A stretch of 64,000 nt of DNA, taken from positions 80,051,278 to 80,115,277 of the forward strand of contig CM035416.1 in NCBI GenBank assembly GCA_020310875.1, in the 5' to 3' direction. Below are positions 21,701 to 34,179 of this stretch, in pieces. Position 1 is the stretch's first letter. Each line of letters starts with the position of its first letter. The notes beneath the pieces were generated by a model. The model saw only the letters and a program-made list of their open reading frames with translations. It did no database searches and was not told the DNA's origin. A program made the translations under genes and the position numbers. This DNA comes from Ceratopteris richardii. Taxonomy: Eukaryota > Streptophyta > Polypodiopsida > Polypodiales > Pteridaceae.

Positions 21701-22884
21701 TGTACCTGATGCTTAACCTTTGGTTCCTCAAGGTCAGAGAGAAGAACTACATTGTCTGCCACATGATTTGAGCATCCTGAGTCAATGTAGAAGAGATGGT
21801 CATCATTTATACCTGGTTTTGATGTCATGTTCATAATCAGAAGAGAATATTCTTGCTCCTCTGTGTAGTTATTTGTAGTAATCCTTTCTGGATTTGTATC
21901 CTCTTTGGTAGTTGCTATTGTAATTGCTGTTGTAGTTGTTGTTGTATCCTTGGTGATGATTGAATCTGCCTCTTGATTATGTGTATCCACCTCTTTGATA
22001 ACCTCTACCTCTCTGATTCTTGAAGTTCCTGAAACACTCATCTGTAGTATGATTTGATAAACCACAAATATTGCATGGTGAGGAGTTATAAGGTCTCCCC
22101 CTACCTTGCTTACCTCCTCTGCCTCTTCCTCTTGATGATCTACCTCTCCCTGCATAGTTGGCTTGGGAGGTAGTTCCTTTCTCTTCTACCTTCTTGTTCT
22201 TGCCTTTCTCTTTAGACTTATTCTTATCAGTGTATAGGGCAGAAGAGCCATTAACTCTTGATGAGTCTCCATTCTTGTTGAGCTTGGCTTCATGGGTGAA
22301 TAGTTGCCCCATGAGTATGGTAAGGTCTGGAATCTGCATGTCCATGTACAAGTCCATGGCAGTTGTGAAGCTCTCCCATTTGTCATCTGCTTGAATACCA
22401 TTGATAACTTGCCTTACAATCTGCTCCTCTTCAATTTCTTCTCCTATGCTTTCCAACTGATCTGCTACATCTTTAACTTTGGTCACATACTCTGAGATAG
22501 CTTGCTTAGGTTGCTTCCTTTGAGTTGTGAATTCAATCCACAATTGATTCTTCCTGGCCCTTGTGTTGGGAGAGAAATAAGAAGACAATTTTTCCCAAGT
22601 CTCTTGGGATGTCTTACAGTTCCTAATATGTGGAAGAAGAAAATCAGAGATTGAGTTGAGCAAATAAGACCTTGCTAGTGCATCCTTGGCACACACCATG
22701 TGTTGAGACTTTCATGCTCTTCCCTTGTAGGTTGTCCTTTGCTTCCAAATATGGGCATCTCCTCATCTCCTAAGATGTATCCATAAAGGCTCCTTCCTTG
22801 TAAGTATGTCTTCATCCTTAGAGACCATGCTTGATAGTTGTTCCTGTCCAATTTATCAATGAAAGAAAGAAAACCATCTTCCAT
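18790..22884 (-). pseudogene. Family-A copia gag-pol, frameshifted
   Basis: Blocks in minus-strand order are as follows. Gag is 22884-22675, then a frameshift, then 22699-21977 with an RG-rich tail and a CCHC knuckle (CNICGLSNHTTDEC). Protease has FYIDSGCSNHV (22155-21682). Integrase is 21350-20892, with HTDVWGPSK, IDDYSRW and RSDGGDEYFS. The end of the integrase core and RT are at 20998-19547, with LLAERRNR after a frameshift, LDVKNAFLNG and YVDDIMLIG. RNase H is 19473-18790, with YSGADWAGC where Asp is normal and ALSSTDAEYR. At least four frame breaks exclude a functional polyprotein. The last residues of RNase H are lost at a stop near 18790. Confidence 0.88.
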
Positions 22885-22911
22885 TTTACCTTAGATCTGC
22901 TCTGATACCAC

Positions 22912-23968
22912 TGTTGGGAAAGATGGATGGACACTCCAAGTGATGAGTAGCAACTGCCAAATCCTGCTTAGTACTAGCCCCTTCTAACTTCAGAGTTGCT
23001 ATGTGGACCCTCTTAGCTTTCCAATGGCATCATAAAAGTGCCTATGTACTCTGTAAATGATGTATAAAAAGTTTGAATCAAAACAGACTACTTCTAAATA
23101 GAAGAATCCAAGAAAATATTCTATTTTGGATCATACACCTGCTGCTTCTAATGCTCAGTGCTACCAGTACAGCTGGAATTGAAAAAATTCCTTTTAGAGG
23201 TATCTAATTAGCTTAGTAAGCTAATGATTCCAAGTGGAATCACTTGAAATGTTCCACTATACACAGAGAAATCAATTTAGCAAATTAATCATTACCCCCG
23301 ATTTTTTAGGACCTCTGCAGAGTTTGACTAGTGAGTGGTTCGACGCACTTTTCTCCAAATTGGCTGAATCGATTTGCTTCAGATTTTGGCAGCAAATAGA
23401 TAACCTTGAGTTGATTCCAAGAAGCTATAGATCATGGAATTTGGTGGAGAAATGAGTGAGATATGAGCAACACAAGTTGACAGTGAGAAATGACTATAAT
23501 AGAGATATCATAGATGAACAATGTAGGTATAATGGATTAATGAACAATGTTTTACAAGATCATATGCTTGGTAATCATAGCTTTATGATAGAGATTAGTG
23601 TAGGTTACAATGTAGGCCTTACACATAAACAAAATGGCAATAGAGAGCTCGAGAAAATGATCACTCTAACTGCGACTTTTTCAAGTGAGTTTATATAAGT
23701 GTTCCATTCAAATTTGAATTTGAATTCAACTTTTGGCTCTCTCTAAAAGTGAACCTTCATTCTATGAGATATTCCCTCAATGTAGTTGTTACTTTCTTAA
23801 TTAACAAGTCCATGACTTTTTGGGTAGGTGATTCAAATATTCTCAAGTAAAAAAGAAATGACTTTTACAAAGGTAAAGAAGTAAATCTCCACTAGCAATG
23901 GTTTTCATGTAATTTCACATTTTTATGAACCTCAAACCAAATGTGTGGGGTTGAACTTTGCACCAACA
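22912..23968 (-). repeat. Family-A copia 5' LTR, 1,057 bp
   Basis: It matches 17660-18659 along its length. On the minus strand it is followed directly by the tRNA-Met primer binding site. Confidence 0.93.
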
Positions 23969-24109
23969 ATCACTACCGAAATAAATCAACATAAATAATT
24001 CAGAACAGCCATCCCATCCCTTTAGATCCGACCATCCGCTTGTATGCACTCTCAGGGTGTAGGAAAAACAGGTAATGAGCAATTTCACTCTCTAACACAG
24101 ATCGCGTTC

Positions 24110-24517
24110 TTATATGCCCTTGCCTTATGCGGTAGCCTAAACAAGCAGTACACAGTTTCTTCATGTCGGATTCCACCCTCGGATCCATACACTCCAGAAT
24201 TGATGGAAATCGCCCAATGCACTTTTATATTCCCATTCGTTTCTCCAGAGTTGTGTAATCAGAAACATGGCGATGGCAGTTTGTTTTCATTCTTCTTTCT
24301 TCTTGCAGAATTCTTACATGCCCTTGCCTTATGCGGTAGCCTAAACAAGCAGTACACAGTTTCTTCATGTCGGATTCCACCCTCGGATCCATACACTCCA
24401 GAATTGATGGAAATCGCCCAATGCACTTTTATATTCCCATTCGTTTCTCCAGAGTTGTGTAATCAGAAACATGGCGATGGCAGTTTGTTTTCATTCTTCT
24501 TTCTTCTTGCAGAAGGA
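24110..24517. repeat. 204-bp direct tandem duplication
   Basis: Two adjacent copies (24110-24313 and 24314-24517) differ at only a few bases. Since 204 is a multiple of three, a plus-strand frame (24044-24520) stays open through both. Each copy ends with ACATGGCGATGGCAG and TTCTTTCTTCTTGCAG, which looks like a start context followed by a splice acceptor. No protein family is recognised; it may be a duplicated first exon of a lost host gene. Confidence 0.7.
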
Positions 24518-24794
24518 TGATAACACGCAAGATGATGTAAATTGAGTCGGTGCGTCTTCATAGGTAGGTCAATCAGAGGTTAAGGGTGCACTTTTTTGCG
24601 GGCTCTCTTGCTGTCGCGATTACGGCTTGGAATTTGAGAAGTGGCGGACGTAGTCGAGCAGGTGAGAGCATGTATTATGATAAGATGATCCGGAGCAGAA
24701 GGCAGGATCTAAGGTGTGAAAGATAAGACAGCTACATATCTGCAATCTATGTTAGGTAAGAAGTGTGTATCTTCAGCACATGCAGCGCAGGCGT

Positions 24795-24863
<69 letters not shown>
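24795..24863. repeat. (CT)n-(TA)n microsatellite
   Basis: About 12 CT units are followed directly by about 22 TA units. A related CT tract lies at 24971-25000. Confidence 0.95.
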
Positions 24864-24867
<4 letters not shown>

Positions 24868-24969
24868 AGCACTAGGAATAATTTGACGTTATGAAAGAGG
24901 AGACAGCTGCATGTCTGAAGACTGAAATCAATGTGATAAAAGATGTATATTCGCGTATGCAGCAAAAGT

Positions 24970-25001
<32 letters not shown>

Positions 25002-25009
25002 ACCCCCGG

Positions 25010-26670
25010 CCTGGTATATCATATAGCCCTCTGCAGCGTGAGACCTGTAAAGTGATGGAAGATAACATCCCAGAGATAGTGGATTGTAGATGTGACCCCT
25101 TTCTACAATCATATGTGGATGTGACCCCTTTCTACAATCAACGTTGAGCACAAATCGAGTCACAAGCATGTCACTGCTTCAAAATTGAACTAACTTCGAT
25201 CATGCCTGCCACATATATGGACATGATGCGTTTCGGCAAAGTGGAACCAACTTTTGATCAACTAATTATGAAATTAACAAGTCTGATACAATGGCTAGGG
25301 AAAACCATGCAGGCATTATGCAACGTCCATGCAATCCTGACATTTTCAATCGACAATGCAGAAGAGCTTCATGAAAAGCTTTCGTTTGGCATATGCAATA
25401 TCCAAGACATCAATGAAAAGGGGACAAATTCGACATCCGAAGGATGACGTCTAGAGGTGGAAGCCTGTGTGCATTTTACAGTATTCACATGAAGATTTAC
25501 TCTAGAAAAGGTGTAACAGAAGGGCTCGTTGGTAAAGCGGCGTTCTGCTTGCCATGTTTTGTAGAAAGGCATCAGTTTATCACTGTCAGTTTCTATGATA
25601 AACTACATCTATGCGTGCAGCCTACTTGAGTTCCTCTGGTGAAGCCTTTTCCATTGAGTGGGATGGTTTCAGAGATCACTGGAAAGTTAATTGAGGATAC
25701 ATAGAGAGTACTGTGCGAATTCAAGTACAAATGGGGGGAAAAAAATCCAAGGGAATGTTTTATAAGCTTTGTAAACGTCTGCTGACTCTTTGCGCAAAGT
25801 TTATCTCTTGACGTACTATCATTGAAGCTGGCATGATGGATGTTGTTCATAAATCTGAACTGGAGCTTGCAATCAAGTGAATGTCAAGGATGTATTTGGA
25901 TGTAGTCATAAGCTACAGAAAAGCACAAGGTGGCTTGAAGCAGTAGGGGATCTTGGAAATGATTTGCGGGTGGTTTGAGATTCACATGCTACGATAAAGA
26001 TGAAAGTTAAAACTTCTGCAGATTCTGAAATGTGTGAGTATGTGAAAGAAAGCTTTTGCTTACTTTGTGTGGTTTACTTTGTGCTTTCTTCAGGCCACTT
26101 TGAGCTTTCAAAAGTGATTCCGTCGCTTTTTCATCATTCGATTGAATGCTGATTTCAACTCAGTTCAATATCGAAGAGTTAGGTCATCGAACAAGAGAGG
26201 GACAAGAGATATATACGTGTATCCCTATCTGTGCGTGCGTATACTCTCTCTGTGTCGAGGATACTTCATTTCTTTATCGCCATAGCCATTAAGCTCTGTG
26301 TATACCTTCTCAATATGTACGTGTATACCTATCTATTTGCAAACAAAAAGTACCAGAGATGTCTACGCTTATGCATGGAAAGCCATTTGTTTCTGAAAAG
26401 CAGAGAATCATTTGGTTGCGCAAGTGTGGAAAAGGAGAGTACGGAGGTTGGTGTTGGCTGTACTCGAAACTGGTGTTATTGGCAGAAATTAAAAGCAAGA
26501 GATGTGGACATAGTAAAAAAAATGACACAAAACAAAACCAAGATTGCTGTGAAAAAGTAATATTCTAATTTCTGATGGATGTTGGAATAGAAATACATAG
26601 TTTACAGTTGTCATTCTGAAATGAGTTCTGAACAACGAGAAATGCTGATAGAAGATGATTTCGATAACCT
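25010..26670. other. Unassigned sequence, no convincing gene
   Basis: Only short open frames are present (the longest is about 109 codons at 26231-26560), without recognisable domains. A 22-bp segment containing TGTGACCCCTTTCTACAATC is repeated at 25091 and 25120. Confidence 0.4.
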
Positions 26671-26673
26671 TTT

Positions 26674-26873
26674 GAGAGAGAGAGAGATTTATGAAGAGAA
26701 AGAGAAAACAAAACCTAAAACCATTTGTAACAGAAACAGAAAATTACAAAACCTAAAACCATTTGCAACCGCAAAGCAAACACGATGGATAAGTTATACC
26801 TAATACTTGATGTGATTCTTTTCTTGACAGCATGTTACAAACGGTTTTAGCTTTTGTTTTCTCTTTCTCCTCA

Positions 26874-26892
<19 letters not shown>
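26674..26892. repeat. Inverted repeat, about 58-bp arms, 100-bp spacer
   Basis: The left arm (26674-26732) contains ATTTATGAAGAGAAAGAG and CCATTTGTAACA. The right arm (26833-26892) is its complement with a few mismatches. A (CT)n tract (26879-26914) extends the right arm. The transcript would form a long hairpin. Confidence 0.7.
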
Positions 26893-26918
<26 letters not shown>

Positions 26919-27083
26919 CTCTATGTCTTTGTCTCTTCTCTAGTTTATGAACCATGACGTTTATTCTCTGCACACTTAAGACCATTTTGAGTGCATACCT
27001 TGCTAAGATGATCTTTGCAAATCTGGGGGAGGTTAGAATATTAATATAGCCATTTGTGTGTTATATAAAAGTATGGTTTTTCA

Positions 27084-27174
27084 CCACTACAAAAATAAAT
27101 GAGGTGTAGCGATGCTCTCCATTGAAAAAAAAGTGAGAACAGTCGCTTATGTGATGATCCCGTTAGATAGCATC
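27084..27174. other. Possible end of a DNA transposon disrupted by the gypsy insertion
   Basis: CACTACAAAAATAAATGAGG begins near 27085 and resembles the CACTACAA termini of CACTA elements. GCGATGCT-type short repeats occur here and again at 36,540-36,690, beyond the gypsy element, so the two flanks may belong to one element. The opposite terminus was not found. Confidence 0.3.
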
Positions 27175-27705
27175 TGTTAAAATGCACTTCTTCATTACAG
27201 GCATTTTAAGTTCTTTCGGGTTCTTGGGAAAGGTAGGGGTCTGACAAATCAGAGGCCCTGTAACTTGATTTTCCCGGTTAACTTATCCAAGTCACAGTAC
27301 GTTAATGTACAAAACTCTATTTAATACGAATCACTGTCAAGATTCTGGTTAGTCCTCTCACAGACTTACTGTTCATACTCGGATTAATACTTTCTCAGTA
27401 CGTAGCACCGGAGTTATTCATTACCGTAACACAGATTTATGATCCTTAACTTAATGGAACTGTGTTAATCACAAGTTAATGTAATTAAACAAAGACGAAA
27501 ACAGTAATACTCAGACTTCTCGAACACGGCACCACAGCGACTTCCCAGACCGCAATCGCCCAGACAGACAGTCTGGCGATACTGCTCGTCGTCACCGGAG
27601 TGTCACCGCAATACCCTTTCATTAGTTGATAAACAGATACATCTCTTCGCAACAACCTTTCGGTTTGTGCGGTATGAGAAAAATATAGGGATTATAAAAA
27701 ATACA
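27175..27705 (-). repeat. Gypsy 3' LTR, 531 bp
   Basis: It pairs with 35978-36508 over its whole length with few substitutions, for example GGGAAAGG against GGGAGTGG near 27228 and 36031. Confidence 0.93.
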
Positions 27706-28018
27706 GAATTCTAATCTGGCGGCTTACACTGGCACGCACGGTGGACTTGAACCCGCAGTGATACAAAATTTAGGGCTCATCTACTATACCCTGGATATAC
27801 ATGGTTCGGGCTAATTTAAAGGTTCTGGAAATTTTCTGCTTCAAACTATCCAACATTTGCTTTAAAGTGTCGGGTTCAACTAACTGCACGTCAGTACGAA
27901 CAGAACTGGCCGCAATGACTTGACTCAGCAAAATTTCTGTCTACGTCTGCAAAAATGCCTCTTGGAGGTAGAAGTCATTTGCAAGGGCTGCGTCATGACT
28001 CAATTTCATGTCTTCAAT

Positions 28019-29902
28019 CTATTTATCGATTCTGGATAAACGTTCTGCTTGATACGTGAGCTGCTTTTCTCTCCTCTCCAGTTCGTGGGCTTGATACTGG
28101 ATAGTTTGGTAATATGCATCGCGTTCCTTTCGAATCCCTGCGGCCTCCTTCTCGAGTTGAGCAGCTAAATTCATCTGGGTTTTAAGAGCAGAATTTGCTT
28201 CAAACAGATTGGCGTTTGCGAGCTGGAGTTCTGTATTAGTTTGCTTGGCTAAATCAGCCATCTCCTGTCCTTTCTGCACAACTTCATCTAGCTGGACTCG
28301 CGTTTCTTCTAATAAGTTCCCAAGTGCTACATGAACATCTTCTTTATCCTGTACTAATTGTTTTAACTGGATAATCTCTGCATCACAAGCACTTAATAAA
28401 TCATCTTTGGCTCTTAACTCAGCCAACGCAGCATCTCTTTGATTGATCAACGAATCCTGTTCAGCAAGTCTAGCCTAGAGCTGTTGAATCTGTACATGCA
28501 AAGCATGGTTTTCAGCTTTCACTGCATCTACTTCCTCTTGCAATGGAGTAATATCCGCTTCGAGTACATCAAACTTGTGTTGTAATTGTTGTCTGAGATT
28601 ATCAGTAACCTCCTTCATCTGCATTGGTAGTTGCTTCGACAGTTGGATCAACATACGACCCATGGATGCTAACTCAGTAAACATGGGGACCGGAAGAGAA
28701 AGAGGAGGGAGTGGCTGGGATGATGAAGCTGCTAGTAAGGGAGGGGAAGACGATGGAGAATAAGTGGGAGAAGAAGATGAACTAGTGGGTTCTTCAAGAA
28801 CAATCGGTTGAATAGGTACAATGGGCGTAACCGAAGTCATTGGTGGAGGAGTAGGTATCAGGGTGTTGGGCACCAACACTATTCCGGTAGGTTGCTGTGT
28901 AGTCGCTTCAGTTCTGGTGATGACAGACTCCACCAAAGCGATCACTTCATTGCGAATTTCTGCAACAATATCCTGCACATCTTCGGTTGTCTGTTGCTGA
29001 AATTCCTCCTTAGTAGAAATTGCGTCAGATGCGGTGATGGACGCACTTTGTTCCTGCTGCTTATTCGGAGAAGAATGCCCAGAAGATTCCACATGGATTG
29101 AAGTAGCGGTATTGTGGAAAATTTCTTCTTCATTTCCCGCGTTGGCACCTTGTACTTGACTCTCAGAGGGGCTTATCCGTCTACGTTTCCGGTGGAGAAG
29201 CTGGAAGAGATTTTCATCATCATCTTCTGTATCTTCGAGCACTTGGGCAGATTCTTCATGATACAAAATTGGAGCTCTTGGTGGGGGTTGTGCTGCTTGA
29301 ATGGCGGGGAACAAAAAGGTAAGGATATGTGGTAAACGCGAACGCGAAAGATCTCCCTTGTTAATGTGCTTAATAACCGTAACGCATTCACGGTGAATGC
29401 ATCGGAAATAGAAAGAGGCAAAGTTAACAGGCTCACGAGAAGCCATGTCAACCATCGAGTAAAAGGGGCGAGAAATGCCATAAGTACGTTTCTGTAAATT
29501 AAGGATAGCCACTAGAAATTGTAAGGTGGTACGTTCAGGGTCAGGGCGACAGAGAATGGCACACTCATTCTATGAGTGCCACGGGAACAATTCTACCATA
29601 GTTGCAATAGGAAGGAGAGGACCATTCTCTACGCCTTCCAAGGGTAGACAAAATGCTTCAGCAAATGACGCTAACGTGATTACTACACGAGACGGTAAAC
29701 ATGTAATCCGCCAACTCTGCTCGATAGGAGGTGTGACGGCTATGGCAGATATGATCTGCGCATAAAACAGGTGACACTCCACTGAATGCCAAGGTAGTTC
29801 AGCAAAGTTCAACACGCCTCGGGCTCGCAAGAACTCACTCACATCAGGAGTAAGTCCCTCACAAAAGGCAGCAAAATTAGCTAGAGCCTCCATGATGCGC
29901 AC
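28019..29902 (-). pseudogene. Extra ORF downstream of gypsy pol, coiled-coil protein, broken
   Basis: Three blocks lie on the minus strand: 29902-29570, 29512-28475 and 28450-28019, separated by stops or frameshifts. The first block (MEALANFAAFCEGLTPDVS) and the start of the second resemble the globular part of the 'putative plant transposon protein' type found in plant retroelements. The middle is Ser/Pro/Thr-rich. The end (28450-28019) is a long heptad-like coiled coil (LRAKDDLLSACDAEIIQLK). Its position, between pol and the 3' LTR, is where some plant gypsy lineages carry an additional or env-like ORF. I see no signal peptide or membrane segment, so an envelope role is not supported. Confidence 0.6.
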
Positions 29903-30216
29903 GCGAAGTCACAAAAGCACGAATACGCAGTAAACACAGAGCACTCAAAGCACACTGACACAATAGCGATTAACAGCGAAAAGAAGAAGATTAAGTAGAT
30001 ACTCGGCAATGGGAGGCGATCGAAAACCCTAATCATTGCGCGGTATTGAGATGATAACCTTCATAATTACGGTGGTCATGCATGAGCAGAATCAATAACA
30101 CAAACGACGATTAATCATGATGAGGTAGCAAAACGAGGAGTTTTACGGTCTTTATTCAACCAACATGCGGAAATAAAAAGAAAGTAAGTGACACGCGAAA
30201 AAAAACGAAGAACACG

Positions 30217-33200
30217 TCAACGAGAATCAGGCGCTTGGTGATACGACCGCAACTTTGAACCATTGATCACTTTAGGAAGAGGAACTCCGGTCAAGGTAGT
30301 CAACCGAAACGTAGCTGGTCCCACTTGCTCACTAATCCGGTAAGGACCGAACCACCATAATTTAAATTTCCCAGCAGAACGATTTGATTTAGCATTATAA
30401 AACAACACAAGTTGGCCCACCGTAAACACAGGAGTCTTGAGGAAACGATCATGAGTCAGGGCTTGCCGCAACTGAACTTCGTGAAGAGTTAGAAAGCTTT
30501 CCCAACGATGTTCATCCAAGTCTCTGAGTGCTTCCAACCGAAATGACAAAGAGTCTTCGGGTAACAGTTTCTGAGTTATGGCCACATGTAAGCTTGGCAT
30601 GAAAATTTCCATAGGCGCGATTGCTTCCAACCCATAAGCAAGCTTGAAAGGAGTCAGTCTGGTTGCAACTTTGTATGTAGTCCGGTATGCCCATAAGACT
30701 GCAGTCAGTAACTGATCCCATCTTTCTGGTGATTCCACAATCAATTTGCGAAGCATACTTAATAACGTCTTGTTGGTGCTTTCAGCTAAACCATTAGCAC
30801 GAGGATAGTACGGTGAACTGAATTTATGCAGAATTTGAAAAGTATGCATTAGTACTCGCATTAAATTGTTAGCAAAGTGTGTTCCTTGATCTATCACAAG
30901 TTCCAGAGGTAATCCATAACACGGAAATATGTCCTTCATCAGGCATTTTGCCACCAAAACAGCTGTAGCGGACCGTAAGGCCCAAGCTTCTGCCCATCTG
31001 GTAGCATAATCTGTGCAGGTCAGAATGTAGCGATTGTTGCTAAGGATCGCTAGAGGTGTGATTGGTCCAATAAAATCAAGACCCCACTTCTGAAAAGGTT
31101 CCAAAGGTAATACAGGTTGTAGACGAAAAAAGTGTCTCTGTAATGGCTGTCCAGCCCGTTGACAAGTGTCGCAGTGCTGCACAAACTGAAGTATGTCTTT
31201 ATACATGGTTGGCCACCAAAGCCCACTTTGTAAAATCTTCCGATGAGTGAGATCTGCAGCAAAATGTCCACCGGAGGGTATTGAATGTGCCATAGTGATG
31301 ACTGAGTTTGCTTCATGTGGTGGAATGCAATGAAGTAATACACCAGTGTGGTCCATATAGTACAACTGTCCTACCAACAACCGGAATCGGCGACTATAAA
31401 CTGCAATCTTCCGTCGCATAGCAGGAGGTGTGTGAAGAGGAAGACATCCATCAGTCAGGAAAGTTAACAACGTATCATAATAGGTAGAATGCTCTGGATG
31501 TTCGAGAGATTCGTCACGAGCTGATTCAGTAGCGTAAATTACTGGTGTGGTATCGTCCACGCCCACCGGAGCTTCGTCAGAATCCAACCGAGAGAGAAAG
31601 TCTGCTAAGGCATGGGCTGTACCTGGTCGATGAATCACTTCGTAGTCGAACTCTTGTAGCAATAAGACCCAACAAGCCAAGCGACCACCTAAATATTGCT
31701 GTCGGACCAGATATACAAGTGCAGCATGATCCACGTGAAAGGTGAATTTTTGGCCTAGCAAATAATGCCTGAATTTCTTTACAGAATATACCAATCCGAG
31801 ACATTCTCGTTCAGTCACAAAATAATTCCTTTCCGCAGGAGCGATTCGGCGACTTGCATAGTAAACAGGCCGAAACCATTTGTCCGTTTGCTACATTAAA
31901 ACACTGCCAATGGCTATATCTAATGCATCTACAAAGACATGGAATGGGCGTTCCCAATCAGGAGGTTGCAAAATGGGAGCCTACGTCAATAATCCTTTTA
32001 GACGATCGAATGCAGTTTGGCATTCTGAAGTCCATTCGAACTATCGTGGAGTACTATTCATTAGCCGATTTAGTGGTGTTGCTAAATGGGCGAGCCACCG
32101 TAGATGCTTGCCATGCCACCGGATTTGACCCAAGAAGCGCATAACCTCTTTCGGCGTTGTAGGAACGAGTGCTTCCAACACAGCTGCGACTTTGTCGGGA
32201 TCAACTTGGATACCTTGTGCCGATATGATATGTCCAAGGAGTTTACCACAAGACACCGCAAAAACAGATTTTGACGGGTTCAGGCAGAGTCGGTATTCAC
32301 GGCATTTCTCAAAACAGCACCGTAAATGATACAGGTGCGCCGTAATCTTGCCAAATAAGGAGAAGTCATTTAAATAGACTTGCATAAAAGTGGTTAGGTA
32401 GGGTGAGAAAACTTCTTGCATACAGCGTTGAAATGTGCTGGGAGCATTCCGTAACCCAAACCACATGACTATACAAGCAAAAACACCCCACTTTGTAATG
32501 AAAGCTGTTTTCGGTATGTCTGGTTCAGCCATTCTGACCTGGTTATAACCACTGTAGCCGTCCAAAAAGGAGTACATCTCATGCCCAACCACTCTGTCAA
32601 GCATTGTGTCAAGAAAGGGAAGAGGAAACGGATCAAGTACCGTGGTCTCATTCAGTTTCCGGTAATCTACACAGATTCGTAGCTACTTATTTTTCTTATG
32701 AACAATAACGATCGGAGATATCCATTCAGCGTGTTCTAATTGTACGATGAATCCCACCTTTAATAACCTATCGAGCTCTGCTTTGACCTGTGCTGCATAA
32801 TTGGGATTCATGTGGTAACTGGATTGTCTAATTGGCTTCACTTCCGGCTTAAGCACGACTCGATGTTGATAGATCCACGGATCCAGACCTTTCATATCCC
32901 GATAATCCCACGCAAAAACATCAGAAAACTCATGCAGGAGTCGGATCAAATCTTCTTGAAATGCCTCAGACAATCCTACCTTAATCTTAACATGACGCGG
33001 GTTGCTTTCGTCCCCCAAGTTATAGGTTACTAACTGGTCTTCCGGGACATAGAATTGACGAGGTTTCCCCGGATCGTCAGCTGACTGTAAAAGTTGTTGC
33101 AGAGTGGCTTCATCCATAGCAACATTATCATCTTCATCCGTGTCTCCGATCATGAGAACAACCGTACAGGCTGCCGGACTCCAGTTGTCTGTGACAGATT

Positions 33201-34179
33201 GCAGATCTACTGTACCTAAGGAAATCAGATCTTTATTGTTCTTCAGAAACGCTTCTTCTTCGTCGTCAGATAAGCCATCCAACATGTGGACTAGCTCTGC
33301 TACATAGGGCCTGGCATGAAGCTCACAGGGTTGAATGGCATCTAGTTTGACAACATATTTATGGTGATTATCTTTAAAAGTCAATTCCTGCACTGACCAA
33401 TCCTGTATAACTTTGGCCTGTTTCAACCATGGTCGACCGAACAGAAGATTATAGTCGAGGCTGGATTCTGGTAGTTCTAAGACTACGAAAGTCATTTTAA
33501 ACGTGGTGCCCTGCAAAGTAATGGGGATATTCCTTACGAGTCCCACCGGATGAACTCGGGATTGATCTGCCATTCTGACAAAGAATTGAACGGGCTCGAT
33601 TTAGGTCCACCCTAACTTCTTGCAGAGAGCTACCATTGCTATGTTCACACCGGAACCACCATCAATTAACACTTGCGTAATCTTGTGATTTTTATGCCAT
33701 ACCCTAATTAAGGGGATTGAATGATCCACCATAGAATCAGTTTCCGGTTGTATTGTTGCAATCGCCGGAGTACTGGGAGATCCAGGACTAACTTGTTGTT
33801 GAAACTGCTGCCTAACTCTGGGCACCAAGGCGAGTAGCTGCCCCAAGGGGAGTGTAATTGAAGCTTTAGAGAGAATATCCCATACCTGCTCTGTTTGAGT
33901 TGTACTCTGCACTGATTCTGATGATGATTCTCCTATTACTGGAGTACACTCTTGTTCATGCACTCTCACCTTTGGCAGGGGAACCTGTGTCACTGGAATT
34001 GGATCGGGGAACACGGTAGGCTCTTTGGTGGTCCATTGGCTAGCTTTGGTATACATTCGATGCTGTTCACGGATGCCAGGTTCAAACACCTCAGCTGCAG
34101 GTTGCAACTGCTTACCGGATCTTGTCTGGACCACTGTTGCTTGCGATTCTACTGGTGAGATATAGACCATGTTGTTCAT
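30217..34179 (-). pseudogene. Gypsy pol: protease, RT, RNase H, integrase
   Basis: Protease has VLIDGGSGVN near 33,670. RT starts in 33573-32683 (LKVGFIVQLEHAEWISPI, HKKNK) and continues in 32604-32041. Its catalytic motif reads VYLNDF, where YxDD is expected, so one Asp is Asn. RNase H and integrase occupy 31818-30217, starting with TERECLGLVYSVKKFRHYL. The integrase has an HHCC finger (ending CDTCQRAGQ), IDQGTHFANN and ANGLAESTNKT, so the DDE residues look present. No chromodomain was seen at the C-terminus. Stops at 33,600 and near 32,680, plus breaks around 31,820-32,040, disable the frame. Confidence 0.85.

Larger units (their letters stand above)
17660..23968 (-). mobile_element. Complete Ty1/copia element, family A, inserted into the family-B element
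   Basis: LTRs are at 17660-18659 (3') and 22912-23968 (5'). The primer binding site complementary to initiator tRNA-Met (TGGTATCAGAGC on the minus strand, 22911-22900) follows the 5' LTR. The polypurine tract GAGGGGGAGC precedes the 3' LTR. The target-site duplication is ATCAC (17655-17659 and 23969-23973). The LTRs differ by an internal deletion of about 57 bp in the 3' LTR plus substitutions, so the insertion is not very recent. The coding region is broken. Confidence 0.95.
14389..23991 (-). mobile_element. Ty1/copia element, family B, internally deleted and split by a family-A insertion
   Basis: The 3' LTR is 14389-14619. RNase H, RT and integrase follow to about 17,490. The sequence then jumps into a 5'-truncated LTR (about 17,495-17,659), which resumes at 23,974 and ends at 23,991. 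The family-A element (17660-23968, plus its 5-bp duplication) separates the two LTR parts. Gag and protease are deleted. Flanks GAAAT (14384-14388) and TAAAT (23992-23996) may be a one-mismatch target duplication. Confidence 0.8.

Noticed and set aside
25202..25629. Small plus-strand ORFs as host genes
   Set aside because: Short, no recognisable motif, no splice or promoter support.
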